Assembly: GCA_029979405.1 (NCBI GenBank)
Contig: JAPOHM010000003.1
Coordinates: 1 to 21,779, forward strand
Reading direction: 5' to 3'
Origin: Methanobacteriota archaeon
GTDB taxonomy: Archaea; Thermoplasmatota; Poseidoniia; Poseidoniales; Poseidoniaceae
Length of the DNA stretch: 21,779 nucleotides
Below, piece by piece: positions 7,985-17,060 of the stretch. How positions within the stretch are numbered: the stretch's first letter is position 1; each line of letters begins with the position of its first letter. Both the position numbers and the translations under genes were made by a program. The notes under the pieces are model-generated. The model ran no database searches, was not told the origin of the DNA, and was given only the letters and a program-made list of their open reading frames with translations.

Positions 7985-7990
7985 AGGAGG
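7985..7990 (+). promoter_or_regulatory. Strong Shine-Dalgarno site of the DRG GTPase gene
   Basis: AGGAGG ends 7 nt before the ATG at 7998. It is the strongest ribosome-binding site in the window and fixes this start. It shows that this gene, unlike several neighbours, has a leadered message. Confidence 0.75.
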
Positions 7991-7997
7991 GCTTGAT

Positions 7998-9113
7998 ATG
8001 GCTACGATTAAAGAGCAGATTCAAGCCCTCTATGATGAGATAAACAAAACCCAAAAAAATAAGGCTACAAATGCTCACATCGGGAAACTGAAAGCAAAGA
8101 TAGCCCAATTAAAATTGAAAGAAGAAAAAGCAGCTGCCTCCGCAAAAGCTGCTGGCCCAGCCAAAGGATTTGAAGTGAAAAAATCCGGAGATGCCTCAGT
8201 AGCGCTTGTTGGATTTCCATCCGTGGGTAAATCAACTCTAATTACCAAAGTAACTGATGCTAAATCTGAGGCTGGAAATTTCGCTTTCACAACTTTGACT
8301 TGTATCCCCGGACTGATGGAGCACAGAGGTGCAAAAATCCAAATTTTAGATTTACCAGGTTTGATTAAAGGAGCCGCTGAAGGAAAGGGAAGAGGAAAGG
8401 AAATTCTTGGTGTAATTCGGTCTTGTGACATGGTATTGTATATTGTAGACCCCTTCCAAGATTCTCATTTCAAAGTTCTAAACAGAGAATTAGAGAATGC
8501 GGGAATCAGACTTAACCAAACCAAGCCACCGGTTTTTGTCAAGAGAGTCGACAAAGGTGGAATTGACATACGAACAACAGTGGAGCAAACTCACCTCACA
8601 CCAGAAGAAATGGGAGATATTATTCGTTCGTTTGGATACACTTCTGCGATTGTTACCTTACGTACCGATACAACTGCAGATATGATAGTAGATACACTCG
8701 CAGGTAGCCGAGTGTACTCAAAATCTGTAATTGCTGTGAACAAGATTGATATCGCCTCCGAAGAGGAAATCAGTAATGCAGAGAAAGCTCTGCCACAAGA
8801 TTGGCCAATCATGAGAATTTCGGCTTTCAAGGAAATCGGTTTAGACGAACTAAAAGATTTCATTTACGACAATCTTGGATTCATGAGGATATTCCTTAAG
8901 CCACAAGGTCAAGATGCTGACTTAGAGGAGCCACTAATCGTCAAGGATGATTCTACTGTTGAGAATGTTTGTAACAATCTCCACAGAGATTTCGTCAGAA
9001 AATTTAGATTTGCGAGAGTAAAGGGGCCGTCTGCAAAATTTGATTGGCAAAGGGTAGGCTTAGACCATCGATTGAAAGATGGTGATTTACTTTCAATTAT
9101 CATCAAAAGGTAA
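7998..9113 (+). CDS. DRG-family GTPase with C-terminal TGS domain
   Basis: Member of the DRG/Obg-related GTPases found in all archaea and eukaryotes, generally linked to ribosomes and translation. The 371-residue protein has a helical, Lys-rich N-terminal region (1-60), then the G domain: G1 GFPSVGKST (72-80), the Thr-rich G2 region (98-100), G3 DLPG (118-121) and G4 NKID (248-251). A region between G3 and G4 (about 160-235) is the family's usual insert. The TGS domain occupies roughly residues 295-371 and ends in DGDLLSIIIKR. All nucleotide-binding motifs are intact. No DFRP-type partner gene is visible here. Confidence 0.93.
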   Translation: MATIKEQIQALYDEINKTQKNKATNAHIGKLKAKIAQLKLKEEKAAASAKAAGPAKGFEVKKSGDASVALVGFPSVGKSTLITKVTDAKSEAGNFAFTTLTCIPGLMEHRGAKIQILDLPGLIKGAAEGKGRGKEILGVIRSCDMVLYIVDPFQDSHFKVLNRELENAGIRLNQTKPPVFVKRVDKGGIDIRTTVEQTHLTPEEMGDIIRSFGYTSAIVTLRTDTTADMIVDTLAGSRVYSKSVIAVNKIDIASEEEISNAEKALPQDWPIMRISAFKEIGLDELKDFIYDNLGFMRIFLKPQGQDADLEEPLIVKDDSTVENVCNNLHRDFVRKFRFARVKGPSAKFDWQRVGLDHRLKDGDLLSIIIKR

Positions 9114-9133
9114 GTTCGATTATCTTGAAAATA

Positions 9134-9142
9134 GGTTATATG
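9134..9142 (+). promoter_or_regulatory. TATA-like box for the coiled-coil membrane protein gene
   Basis: GGTTATATG is centred about 26 nt before the ATG at 9164, in the 50-bp gap after the DRG GTPase gene. No Shine-Dalgarno sequence precedes the ATG, so a leaderless transcript is likely. Confidence 0.45.
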
Positions 9143-9163
9143 TCATAAATATCTAGTCGAAAC

Positions 9164-10051
9164 ATGGCGATGATAAGTGATACCAGCATTTACATCATTT
9201 GGGTTTGCTTTCTTTATGCATTAATTGCATATATCTCAGACCTCTTTATAAAATCACAATACGAAGAGAAAACTAATTCGGAATTAGCTTCAAAAGATAC
9301 ACTACTTTTGCATCTTTACATAATTATACTATTTATCATTGCAATTCAGTTTATAATTAACCTATTTGGCGTTTCTGTTTCTTATATTGGTGATATTTTT
9401 GGGGACGGTGAAGTTAGTATTAGTTTCATTATCTTTGGTGCAGATGAAGAACTGGAAAATAACGAAAAATTAGTTTCAATTTTCCTCTGCATAACTCTGA
9501 TGATGATGTTTGGAAATTTCCTTAAGAATGCCATCGGATTTAGAAATAAAATACAGAAAGTGAAACTTTCATTTTACCGAGGGCAAGATGGCTCTGAGGA
9601 GAGCGAATTTAATACTAAATTCAATGATGATGAAGCAAGCACAATTGATGATATAGAGCAAAACAAGTCCATGGACATCGAAACTTTAGAAGATGTGGTA
9701 AAAGCTCTAGATTTACAATTAAAATTAGCCATGAAAGAGTCTGATGACCTAAAATATGAATTGAAAGAAACCAAAAATAAAGTTGTGGTTCTCGAATCTG
9801 AAGTCAAGCAAAAAGATATTCAAATTTCAAAAATAAAAGGTTCAAAGAAAGACTTTGATAAAGTGATTTCAGAATATGAAAATAGACCAAAAATTGAGGG
9901 CGGAAAGACTCTTTCTCTCAAAGACTCTGTCGCAGTCGGTGATACTATTTTTGGAGGAATGAAGATCAATAAACAAATCCACAATGATGCTGAAGCAATC
10001 GCAAAAGCAGTCATTGAAGCATACAAGCAAGGGAAACAAGACGCAGATTAA
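9164..10051 (+). CDS. Membrane-anchored coiled-coil protein, unknown
   Basis: A 295-residue protein with three hydrophobic segments (about residues 9-29, 47-70 and 102-122), then a charged cytoplasmic or external part. Residues about 165-250 have strong heptad character (many Glu and Lys between Leu, Ile and Val), predicted as a coiled coil. The C-terminal 45 residues hold a distinct, well-ordered-looking segment that begins LKDSVAVGD and ends in NDAEAIAKAVIEAYKQG. That tail may be a small conserved module, but I cannot name it. The gene's TAA overlaps the TAA of the converging peptidase-transporter gene on the palindrome TTAA (10048-10051). Confidence 0.75.
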   Translation: MAMISDTSIYIIWVCFLYALIAYISDLFIKSQYEEKTNSELASKDTLLLHLYIIILFIIAIQFIINLFGVSVSYIGDIFGDGEVSISFIIFGADEELENNEKLVSIFLCITLMMMFGNFLKNAIGFRNKIQKVKLSFYRGQDGSEESEFNTKFNDDEASTIDDIEQNKSMDIETLEDVVKALDLQLKLAMKESDDLKYELKETKNKVVVLESEVKQKDIQISKIKGSKKDFDKVISEYENRPKIEGGKTLSLKDSVAVGDTIFGGMKINKQIHNDAEAIAKAVIEAYKQGKQDAD

Positions 10052-12735
10052 TCAATAATTTCAGCTTCCTGTACTTGTGAATCTCCTAGCACAGACCTAG
10101 TTTCATCCGGGTCGATATACATGGCACCTAATATCACCAGGGTTTCAAAGACCGCTGCGATTAAAAATAATGTCGAATAATCAAATCTACTACCAAGAGG
10201 GTCTGTCAGTTGATAGCCAATAATTGCTGATAGATTCATCATTGCCATATACCCTGTAAATTGAGTTCCACCTACTTCCGACCATGTAATCTTCATCATC
10301 AATGAATAAGCATTAATCATTACAATAGACCAAAGAAGAGTTCTAACTGACCAAATTATTAGCATGAACAATCCATTATCCCAATAATCAGCAGACAGCC
10401 CCCATGACGCGGTTATCAAGGCGGTGCTCAGTGCTCCGTAAATCATTACCAATTTGCCACCAAATCGTTTTCCTAACTGCCCTCCAATAACATATCCTAA
10501 CATTGTAATTATCAGGATAATTCCGCCCTTGGTCGCATTGAATTTTTCTTCAGTCCATCCTAACTCACTGGTAAACAATTGGGGCAAGATAGGTACCAAA
10601 AAGAATGATATCGATACCAGTAAACTCAAGCAAACGCCGAGTTGAGTTGACCTTAGAGAAAGGGCTGTTTTAATGTTATAAATTATTTCTTTGAAATCCT
10701 TCTTTTCTGAAGTTTCAACTTCGTAAATTACATCGCCTACTGACCATGGATATCTTTTCTCACCAGGCCTTTCTGTCATGAATAAAGGCACGAGCATTAT
10801 TATTACAAGAATTGGAATTTGCATTAGTATTGCGCCTTTAATACCAACGAAATTAATGATAGTCCCTAAGCCTGCTCCACCAATTATTCCTCCAACTGAT
10901 TTAGAGGTAAACATGTAACTGTTTACTTTTTCAATTTCATTTGATTTTAAGATATCAACTGCCAAAGCATCTGTACTGACATCTTGCAGAGAGGTAAAGA
11001 TATTGTAAACCAAGAACATATATGCAAAGAATTCAACATTGCCACTCGGGTTTGGAACTAATAGCATCAAAGTTAGCATTACAATCATTCCAGATTGAGC
11101 TATAAGAATCCAGGGCCTTCTCTTTCCTAATCCCCTGAACTGGTACCTGTCGATTACTGGCCCCCATAGGAACTTAACAGACCACGGCAAGGTTCCCAAT
11201 GTTAGTAGCAAAGCCAATTCTTTTGCGGCAACTCCCTCTACTGCAAGATAAGTTACGAAGGTCACTGTTATGAATCCCCAAGGAATTCCTTGTGCAACAT
11301 AAAGTGCGCACAAAGTTAGAACTCTTGCCCGGTAATTGTCACTTAGAGTGACGCCAGAATCATCCCCTGCAGAAAATTCAAATTTCTCTTTTTCAGATTC
11401 TTCAAAAACCAAACCTAATTGGTATCTATCCCTATTAGTAGTGATATAACCGATTAAAATGAACATAGCAATAAACCAAGGAAAGAAAATTATTGTCGAG
11501 ATTGAACCAGCCCCGATCGACAAGGTTTCAGCAGATGTTGTTGGTTCATTACCTTCTTCTACAGACCAATCCCAATCCGCATAAGTAGCAACGATATCCA
11601 AACCAGTTTGTAAGCCAGATTCAAGATTATTTCTACCCCCCGCAAGATTATTGATGACTGCTACATTATCTGATTGGGCATGTTTCGGAGTTTGCTCACA
11701 GGTATCTCCTTCCTCGAATATGTACTGATGTTGACCTCTAATCCAAGTTGCTGTATGATTGTGCATGATGAAATTATAATGGTCTGAATTTCCCTTGGTA
11801 TCATCGATAACGCTTACCCATTCTTCAGGGTGTGACAGATTTGTGTTGATCGCCTTCAAGTGATTTTGAAACCATGTAGCATATTCACGCATTTCTTCAG
11901 TAACCACTAATCCTCTTTCTTCATAATATGACCAATCATCTACTGGAGAGGTAAACAGATACAGCGTCCAATACTCTTCATCACAACCAGATAATTGGCT
12001 TGCTAAGGGCGTGGGAACTGGCCAATTGAGGCCGAACATGTCTAAGTTAACATATGTCACATTAACGTAATCAGGAATATGTTCTGTTACGAAATGAAGA
12101 CTACCCATACCACCTCCTTCGGATGATGAAGAACCTTGCCATTCCTCATAATCCCACCAACCTAATTTCCATGTGTGGGTAGGTTTACCTTCCCATTGAG
12201 AAAATGTTCTTGCTAACTCAAGAAGAGAACCGCTTCCAGTTCCATCATCATATGCTCCAGAACTAGTACAAGTGGGATAGGTCTGACCGATAAGTGGAGG
12301 TGGGGAATAACAAATAGCGTCGTGGTGAGCGCCAACAACTATCCAATCATTTTCCAATGTACCGTTTATTGTTACCACTATATTTTCACAATTGGAACAT
12401 TCTTGAGTCTGGAATGGTTGCCTCTCGACATAATAACCCATGGATTCCAATTCAGAAGCTATCCAATTTCTTGCGTTAATGTTGGCTTGTGAGTCTATTT
12501 GGCGGTAACCAAAATCCGCCATCTGTACCATGTTATCATATGCTTGACTTCCTTCTGGCCAAGCTTGTTGTTCCGAAAATTGGGAATTTGGCGACTCTTG
12601 AGCCACCGTCGATGAGAGCATAATTTGCAGAACCAATATGCCAAGAAGGAAACTAAGTGGAGCCTTCCTGTGCATGGTTGGCGGTGAGGAGTGAAGGAGA
12701 TAAGGCCTACGAATCATTGAAAATTTCAATCCCAA
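10048..12735 (-). CDS. Fusion of an exported M28-type zinc peptidase with an AmpG/PAT-like MFS transporter
   Basis: An 895-residue fusion. Residues 21-46 form a signal sequence. Residues about 60-390 are an M28-family metallopeptidase with both zinc-site sets intact: His137 and Asp139 in GAHHDA, Asp163 in GAYDDGTG, Glu197-Glu198 in DYEEW, Asp232 in NLDMFG and His352 in PKHAQSD. Residues about 412-432 are a membrane helix. From about 455 to 885 lies a 12-helix MFS domain; GIPWGF, LPWSVKFLWGPVIDRY and LQDVSTDALAVDIL recall AmpG muropeptide permeases and PAT acetyl-CoA transporters. The peptidase should face outside, so the chain could cleave a peptide and import the product; this coupling is inference. 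The start is uncertain: 12735 overlaps the upstream gene by 10 bp, while the ATG at 12675 begins exactly at the signal sequence and is preferred. Confidence 0.85.
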   Translation of the reverse strand: MGLKFSMIRRPYLLHSSPPTMHRKAPLSFLLGILVLQIMLSSTVAQESPNSQFSEQQAWPEGSQAYDNMVQMADFGYRQIDSQANINARNWIASELESMGYYVERQPFQTQECSNCENIVVTINGTLENDWIVVGAHHDAICYSPPPLIGQTYPTCTSSGAYDDGTGSGSLLELARTFSQWEGKPTHTWKLGWWDYEEWQGSSSSEGGGMGSLHFVTEHIPDYVNVTYVNLDMFGLNWPVPTPLASQLSGCDEEYWTLYLFTSPVDDWSYYEERGLVVTEEMREYATWFQNHLKAINTNLSHPEEWVSVIDDTKGNSDHYNFIMHNHTATWIRGQHQYIFEEGDTCEQTPKHAQSDNVAVINNLAGGRNNLESGLQTGLDIVATYADWDWSVEEGNEPTTSAETLSIGAGSISTIIFFPWFIAMFILIGYITTNRDRYQLGLVFEESEKEKFEFSAGDDSGVTLSDNYRARVLTLCALYVAQGIPWGFITVTFVTYLAVEGVAAKELALLLTLGTLPWSVKFLWGPVIDRYQFRGLGKRRPWILIAQSGMIVMLTLMLLVPNPSGNVEFFAYMFLVYNIFTSLQDVSTDALAVDILKSNEIEKVNSYMFTSKSVGGIIGGAGLGTIINFVGIKGAILMQIPILVIIMLVPLFMTERPGEKRYPWSVGDVIYEVETSEKKDFKEIIYNIKTALSLRSTQLGVCLSLLVSISFFLVPILPQLFTSELGWTEEKFNATKGGIILIITMLGYVIGGQLGKRFGGKLVMIYGALSTALITASWGLSADYWDNGLFMLIIWSVRTLLWSIVMINAYSLMMKITWSEVGGTQFTGYMAMMNLSAIIGYQLTDPLGSRFDYSTLFLIAAVFETLVILGAMYIDPDETRSVLGDSQVQEAEIID

Positions 12736-13037
12736 ATTCCCATGTCCATTCTCGCATCATCCGTAGCATGGATTTTGGGGTCCCATCTCGGACTCCAAAC
12801 AAGGTTGATGTGAACACTTTCAACTGCGTTTAAAGCGGCTCTATGCGCTGCAGCCATGATTTCAGCCGCCGAGGGACATCCTGGACTGGTAAGTGTCATA
12901 TCGATTTCAGCATGCTCTTTTCCATCTTTTTCTTCAAATCGAATATCGTAGACAAGGCCCAATTCAACAATTGAGATTTGCAATTCAGGGTCCTCGACTT
13001 CATCTAACGCATTCATTACTTCTTCCTTTTCAGCCAT
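12726..13037 (-). CDS. sufT: SufT-like protein (DUF59/MIP18 family)
   Basis: A single-domain DUF59 protein of 103 residues, the family of bacterial SufT and eukaryotic MIP18/CIA2, which help deliver or mature Fe-S clusters. It shows EDPELQISIVELGLVYD (15-31) and the conserved MTLTSPGCPSA with Cys54; the C-terminal SPRWDP matches the family's 'SPPW' region. It is the sixth gene of the SUF operon, its ATG overlapping the sufE TAA by one base. Length is normal for the stand-alone domain. The symbol follows operon position and family; direct evidence of SufT function is not available from sequence. Confidence 0.87.
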   Translation of the reverse strand: MAEKEEVMNALDEVEDPELQISIVELGLVYDIRFEEKDGKEHAEIDMTLTSPGCPSAAEIMAAAHRAALNAVESVHINLVWSPRWDPKIHATDDARMDMGIWD

Positions 13038-13447
13038 TATTGACCACCCCTTACCATTGAAATAATCATATCAAACATTGTTCGAAATCCGTTCGAACGT
13101 GATGGAGTCAAACTGTTCAGAATTCCTGCTTCTTCAGCAAAGTCTGGTGTTAGTTGTAACACATGTTCTACTTCTTGTCCATTTATCGCAATTGTCAAAA
13201 TTCCTTGTAATCCTTGGACCATTTTCGCATCTGCTGCCGATTTGAGCCAAACCTTCCCTCCAGAAACGTCAACTTTGACATGAGCGATGGATTGACATCC
13301 CTTTACCAATGTATCATCATTCCATTCATCAACTGGTAATTCATCTACTTCAGAGGAAAAGTCCATCAGAATTTCTAATTTCTCAAACTGGTCATCTATC
13401 TCATTGAATTCATCGATTATTTCCTGTACAGGTTGAGGCCATTTCAT
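13037..13447 (-). CDS. sufE: SufE, sulfur acceptor for the cysteine desulfurase
   Basis: Takes persulfide sulfur from SufS and passes it to the SufBCD scaffold. The 136-residue protein has the family's helical start (QPVQEIIDEFNEIDD), then the acceptor Cys51 in LVKGCQS, and a C-terminal LTPSRSNGFRTMFD region that matches the family's 'L-p-R-NG--m' end. The gene's ATG overlaps the sufS TGA (ATGA, 13444-13447), so translation is probably coupled. Length is normal. Confidence 0.92.
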   Translation of the reverse strand: MKWPQPVQEIIDEFNEIDDQFEKLEILMDFSSEVDELPVDEWNDDTLVKGCQSIAHVKVDVSGGKVWLKSAADAKMVQGLQGILTIAINGQEVEHVLQLTPDFAEEAGILNSLTPSRSNGFRTMFDMIISMVRGGQ

Positions 13448-14628
13448 GCCATTGCCTCCAAGACTCGATCGATTCCAGCAAGGAAAATCTCTGCATCACT
13501 TTCATCGTTGTAAATGTAAAATGATGCCCTAATTGTACCTGAAATTCCCAATCTTTCCATGAGTGGTTGTGCACAATGATGACCTGTTCTAACAGCAATA
13601 CCCTGTGCATCAAGCAGTCGAGCAAAATCCTCAGGATGTATAGATGGGTGAGTAAATGATACAACAGCAGAATCTCTATCTCCAAGGTTCGAGTAAACTT
13701 TCATCCCTTTTTCAATCAATTTAGATTTGACATGCCTTGCTATTTGAATGAGTCTAGAATGATGCGATTCTAGGTCTATTCCTTCCATCCATTCCAATGC
13801 AGCAGCCCAACCGACTCCCTCTGCAATTCTTGGTGTACCAGCTTCGAATTTGTGTTCATTTACTTGGTATGTAGATCCTTTCAGTGAGACCGTCTCGATC
13901 ATGTCGCCACCTCCCATGAATGGTTTCATGTTAGCAAATGCTTCCTCGCTTACCAACAATGCACCTATACCCGTGGGCCCACACATCTTGTGTGCGCTGA
14001 AGGCCATGAAGTCAGCACCAGAATTGTCGAAATCAATTTCCTCGTGAGGTACCGCTTGTGCCGCATCGATGAGAACTTGCGCACCTGCAGCTTTTGATAA
14101 TGAAATAATGTCTTCAACGGGATTTCTAATGCCCAAGACGTTTGACGTATGAACTACACAAACTAGTTTTGCACCATCAAGTGATGCTGCAAAAATGTCC
14201 ATGTCTAATTTTCCATCAATTACTGGAACATATCTTAACTCAATTGCTTTCCTTTCTGCAAGTAATTGCCATGGGACAATATCACTGTGGTGCTCCATCT
14301 CTGTCAAAACTACAGCGTCACCATCTGAGAGATTTGCCTCACCCCATGCATGAGCGACTAAATTGATTGATTCAGTTGTACCGCTAGTGATAACAACGCG
14401 GGAAGAGTTGTATCTTTTTTTGAGAAGTTTCCTACATTTTTCATATCCTTCAGTTGCTTCACCTGCAAGGGTGTGAACTGCTCTGTGAACATTAGCATTA
14501 GATGAAGAATAGTAATCATTCATCGCATCGATTACGCACTGAGGTTTTTGGGTTGTTGCAGCGTTATCGAGGTATATTAGATTACGCCCATTTATTTGCC
14601 TTGACAAAATCGGAAAATCGTTTTTCAA
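13444..14628 (-). CDS. sufS: SufS, group II cysteine desulfurase
   Basis: PLP enzyme that removes sulfur from cysteine, giving alanine and an enzyme persulfide. The 394-residue protein has YLDNAATTQKP (19-29), the PLP aspartate in VLIDAAQAVPH (185-195), the Schiff-base Lys214 in FSAHKMCGPTG, and the active-site Cys352 in RTGHHCAQP, in the short loop typical of group II enzymes. The start is TTG (14626-14628), well supported by AGGGGTGA ending 4 nt upstream. It follows sufD by 4 bp and overlaps sufE by 4 bp. Confidence 0.94.
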   Translation of the reverse strand: MKNDFPILSRQINGRNLIYLDNAATTQKPQCVIDAMNDYYSSSNANVHRAVHTLAGEATEGYEKCRKLLKKRYNSSRVVITSGTTESINLVAHAWGEANLSDGDAVVLTEMEHHSDIVPWQLLAERKAIELRYVPVIDGKLDMDIFAASLDGAKLVCVVHTSNVLGIRNPVEDIISLSKAAGAQVLIDAAQAVPHEEIDFDNSGADFMAFSAHKMCGPTGIGALLVSEEAFANMKPFMGGGDMIETVSLKGSTYQVNEHKFEAGTPRIAEGVGWAAALEWMEGIDLESHHSRLIQIARHVKSKLIEKGMKVYSNLGDRDSAVVSFTHPSIHPEDFARLLDAQGIAVRTGHHCAQPLMERLGISGTIRASFYIYNDESDAEIFLAGIDRVLEAMA

Positions 14629-14632
14629 GTGA

Positions 14633-14640
14633 TCACCCCT
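14633..14640 (-). promoter_or_regulatory. Shine-Dalgarno site of sufS, overlapping the sufD stop
   Basis: The minus strand reads AGGGGTGA, whose last three bases are the sufD stop TGA, 4 nt before the TTG start of sufS. It decides the TTG start and makes translational coupling of sufD and sufS likely. Confidence 0.7.
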
Positions 14641-15643
14641 TTATCAGACACTCTAAATGAACAAGTAATCGTGTTCTCATAACGGAGATAATATCTTCAT
14701 TTTTGATATGTTTGAATGCATCCATTAGAAAACCTTCAACGATTAATGATGATGCTTCAGATTCAGATAAACCTCTTGATTGTAGATAGTGAATTTGTGA
14801 TGAATCAATAGGGGCGCTTGCAGCACCGTGTGCCGCTTTAACATCGTCTGCGAGTACTTCTAATTCTGGAATTGATTCTGCTCTCGATTTTTCTGACAAT
14901 AATAAATTTCTGAATACTTGCCCTGCATCACTTCCATTCGCTAGTTCTTCAATTGTGAGCAATCCAGTACCAACTGAGTGTGAGGAGTCATCACATGCTG
15001 AATGAATTACGAGTGATGAGTTGGTATTGCCCACTTCATGGCATATTTCGACGTGGTTATCATCATGTCTGCTACCATGTCCGTTAGAGGCAATCCCAGC
15101 CTTTACAAACGCACCTTGGCTATTTAGGTTGATTCTAACGTCTGATTTATTCAGAAATCCACCTGAAGACATACCTGCATATTCGAGTTCGGAATCTCTT
15201 CCAACATTCCAATCTTCAACTTTCAACAAGTGAGAATCAGTCGCTAAATCATTGATTATTGCAAATGAAAGATTGCCGTTAACATTTCCGGATATTCTCA
15301 AACCCGTCCAACCTGCATCACCAGAAATTCTTACGATTAGAGTGGAGTACCCAGAAGATTCAATTTTCATCTCTCCAGCACAAACATGACCTGAGCACCT
15401 CAAATCAAGTTCTACCTTTTCATCTGAAAGTTTGATTAATTTACAAACACTAGAACTTTGGTGGATGAAATTCCTCGCAATTTCTTCACTACTTTCAAGT
15501 TCGGCGTCTTGGCCATTTGAAAATTTAATTGCATCAGCAGTAGGAACTTCTTCAACCTTTGTTGGATGGATTCTGTGCCAGGGCGTGTATCGCCAAAGAT
15601 GCTCAGAACGTGGTGGTATAGCAATTTCATGATATTGAATCAT
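14633..15643 (-). CDS. sufD: SufD, component of the SufBCD scaffold
   Basis: Paralogue of SufB that forms the SufB-SufD pair on which a cluster is built. The 336-residue protein is shorter than E. coli SufD (about 423), the difference being mostly in the N-terminal region. The C-terminal core is clear: the family's cluster-site histidine His272 in [13 protein letters not shown], followed by [20 protein letters not shown] (about 285-304). The middle is the usual beta-helix type sequence. Its ATG overlaps the sufB TGA (ATGA, 15640-15643). Confidence 0.9.
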   Translation of the reverse strand: MIQYHEIAIPPRSEHLWRYTPWHRIHPTKVEEVPTADAIKFSNGQDAELESSEEIARNFIHQSSSVCKLIKLSDEKVELDLRCSGHVCAGEMKIESSGYSTLIVRISGDAGWTGLRISGNVNGNLSFAIINDLATDSHLLKVEDWNVGRDSELEYAGMSSGGFLNKSDVRINLNSQGAFVKAGIASNGHGSRHDDNHVEICHEVGNTNSSLVIHSACDDSSHSVGTGLLTIEELANGSDAGQVFRNLLLSEKSRAESIPELEVLADDVKAAHGAASAPIDSSQIHYLQSRGLSESEASSLIVEGFLMDAFKHIKNEDIISVMRTRLLVHLECLIKG

Positions 15644-17049
15644 CCAATTGCGCCCTCCATTTCCAACTCTAAGAGACGATTCAATTCAACTGCGTATTCC
15701 ATAGGTAGCTCTCTGGTGAATGGTTCAAAGAATCCATTGACAATTAGTCCCATTGCTTCTTCTTCACTGTGTCCTCTTGACATCAAGTAGAATAACTGGT
15801 CATTGCTTACCTTTGAAACGCTCGCTTCATGTTCTAAGTCTGCGCTTGAATTTCCAACCTCCATTGTTGGATATGTGTCAGATTGACTATCCGAGTCGAG
15901 CATCAACGCATCACAGACAACCTTGGATCTACAACCATGGGCTTTTGGCGAAACTTGTAACATGCCTCTGTAGGAGGACCTGCCGCCATTTTTGGAAATC
16001 GATTTAGAGAGAATATTTGAGGTAGTATTTGGTGCGAGATGGTGAACCTTAGCCCCTGCATCTTGGTGCTGACCTTTACCTGCATATGCTACTGAAATAA
16101 CTTCAGCGTGCGCTCCTTCACCCTTCAATATCACGGCTGGATATTTCATGGTCAATTTAGAACCAATGTTGCCGTCTACCCATTCAATTGTAGCGTTAGC
16201 ATGTGCAACTCCTCTCTTGGTAACTAAGTTGTAAACGTTGGCCGACCAATTTTGGACAGTAGAGTATCGGATTTTTGCGCCATCCATGGCAATTAACTCC
16301 ACTACAGCTGAGTGTAGGGATTCAGTAGAATAAGTGGGGGCTGTACATCCTTCAACATAGTGTATCGAGGAGCCTTCATCAGCAATTATGAGTGTCCTTT
16401 CGAATTGCCCCATGTTCTTTGCATTAATTCTAAAATAAGCCTGAACTGGCATCTCAACATGAACTCCTTTTGGAACATAAATGAAAGAACCACCAGACCA
16501 TACAGCTGTGTTTAATGCGGAAAATTTGTTATCGCTTGCTGGAACTACTGTTGCAAAGTATTTCTTAACAATATCAGGGTATTCTTTTAGTCCAGAGTCC
16601 ATGTCTAGAAAAATAACTCCTTGTTCTTCGAGATCTTCTCTAATTGAATGATAAACAGCTTCTGATTCGTGCTGGGCAGTTACTCCACCGAGCCATTTTT
16701 GTTCAGCCTCAGGAATTCCCAATCTATCAAACGTATTTTTGATATCTTGGGGAACTTCGTCCCAGCTTTTCTCGGTTCCTTCAGAAGACCTTAGGAAATA
16801 GGTCACTGCATCGAAGTCGATTTGGTTAAGCATGTCACAATTTCCCCATGTGGGCATTGGCATTTCCATGAAACGGCGATATGCCTTCACTCGAACATCA
16901 GTCATCCATTTGGGTTCGTTTTTCAATTCTGAGATGTCTATAACGACTTGCTCAGAAAGACCCTTGTCAAATCTAATTGTTGCATTTTCTGGATCGTGAA
17001 ATCCATATTTGTAATCTCCAACTGCTTGTCTTGCGGAATCATCAACCAT
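15640..17049 (-). CDS. sufB: SufB, Fe-S cluster scaffold
   Basis: Main scaffold of the SUF system, working with SufC and SufD. The 469-residue length is normal. Key residues are present: Cys235 in YVEGCTAP (matches E. coli Cys254), Cys379 in VVCDALML (matches Cys405 by its 28-residue spacing), and His407-Glu408 in LEHEAS (His433-Glu434). The closing [19 protein letters not shown] is typical. The start is fixed by GAGGTGA, whose first bases overlap the sufC stop, 4 nt before the ATG. Confidence 0.95.
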   Translation of the reverse strand: MVDDSARQAVGDYKYGFHDPENATIRFDKGLSEQVVIDISELKNEPKWMTDVRVKAYRRFMEMPMPTWGNCDMLNQIDFDAVTYFLRSSEGTEKSWDEVPQDIKNTFDRLGIPEAEQKWLGGVTAQHESEAVYHSIREDLEEQGVIFLDMDSGLKEYPDIVKKYFATVVPASDNKFSALNTAVWSGGSFIYVPKGVHVEMPVQAYFRINAKNMGQFERTLIIADEGSSIHYVEGCTAPTYSTESLHSAVVELIAMDGAKIRYSTVQNWSANVYNLVTKRGVAHANATIEWVDGNIGSKLTMKYPAVILKGEGAHAEVISVAYAGKGQHQDAGAKVHHLAPNTTSNILSKSISKNGGRSSYRGMLQVSPKAHGCRSKVVCDALMLDSDSQSDTYPTMEVGNSSADLEHEASVSKVSNDQLFYLMSRGHSEEEAMGLIVNGFFEPFTRELPMEYAVELNRLLELEMEGAIG

Positions 17050-17053
17050 ACAA

Positions 17054-17060
17054 TCACCTC
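17054..17060 (-). promoter_or_regulatory. Shine-Dalgarno site of sufB, overlapping the sufC stop
   Basis: The minus strand reads GAGGTGA, a near-perfect match to the anti-Shine-Dalgarno sequence, 4 nt before the sufB ATG. Its GA overlaps the TGA of sufC. The same arrangement and the same 4-nt spacing recur at sufS. Confidence 0.75.
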
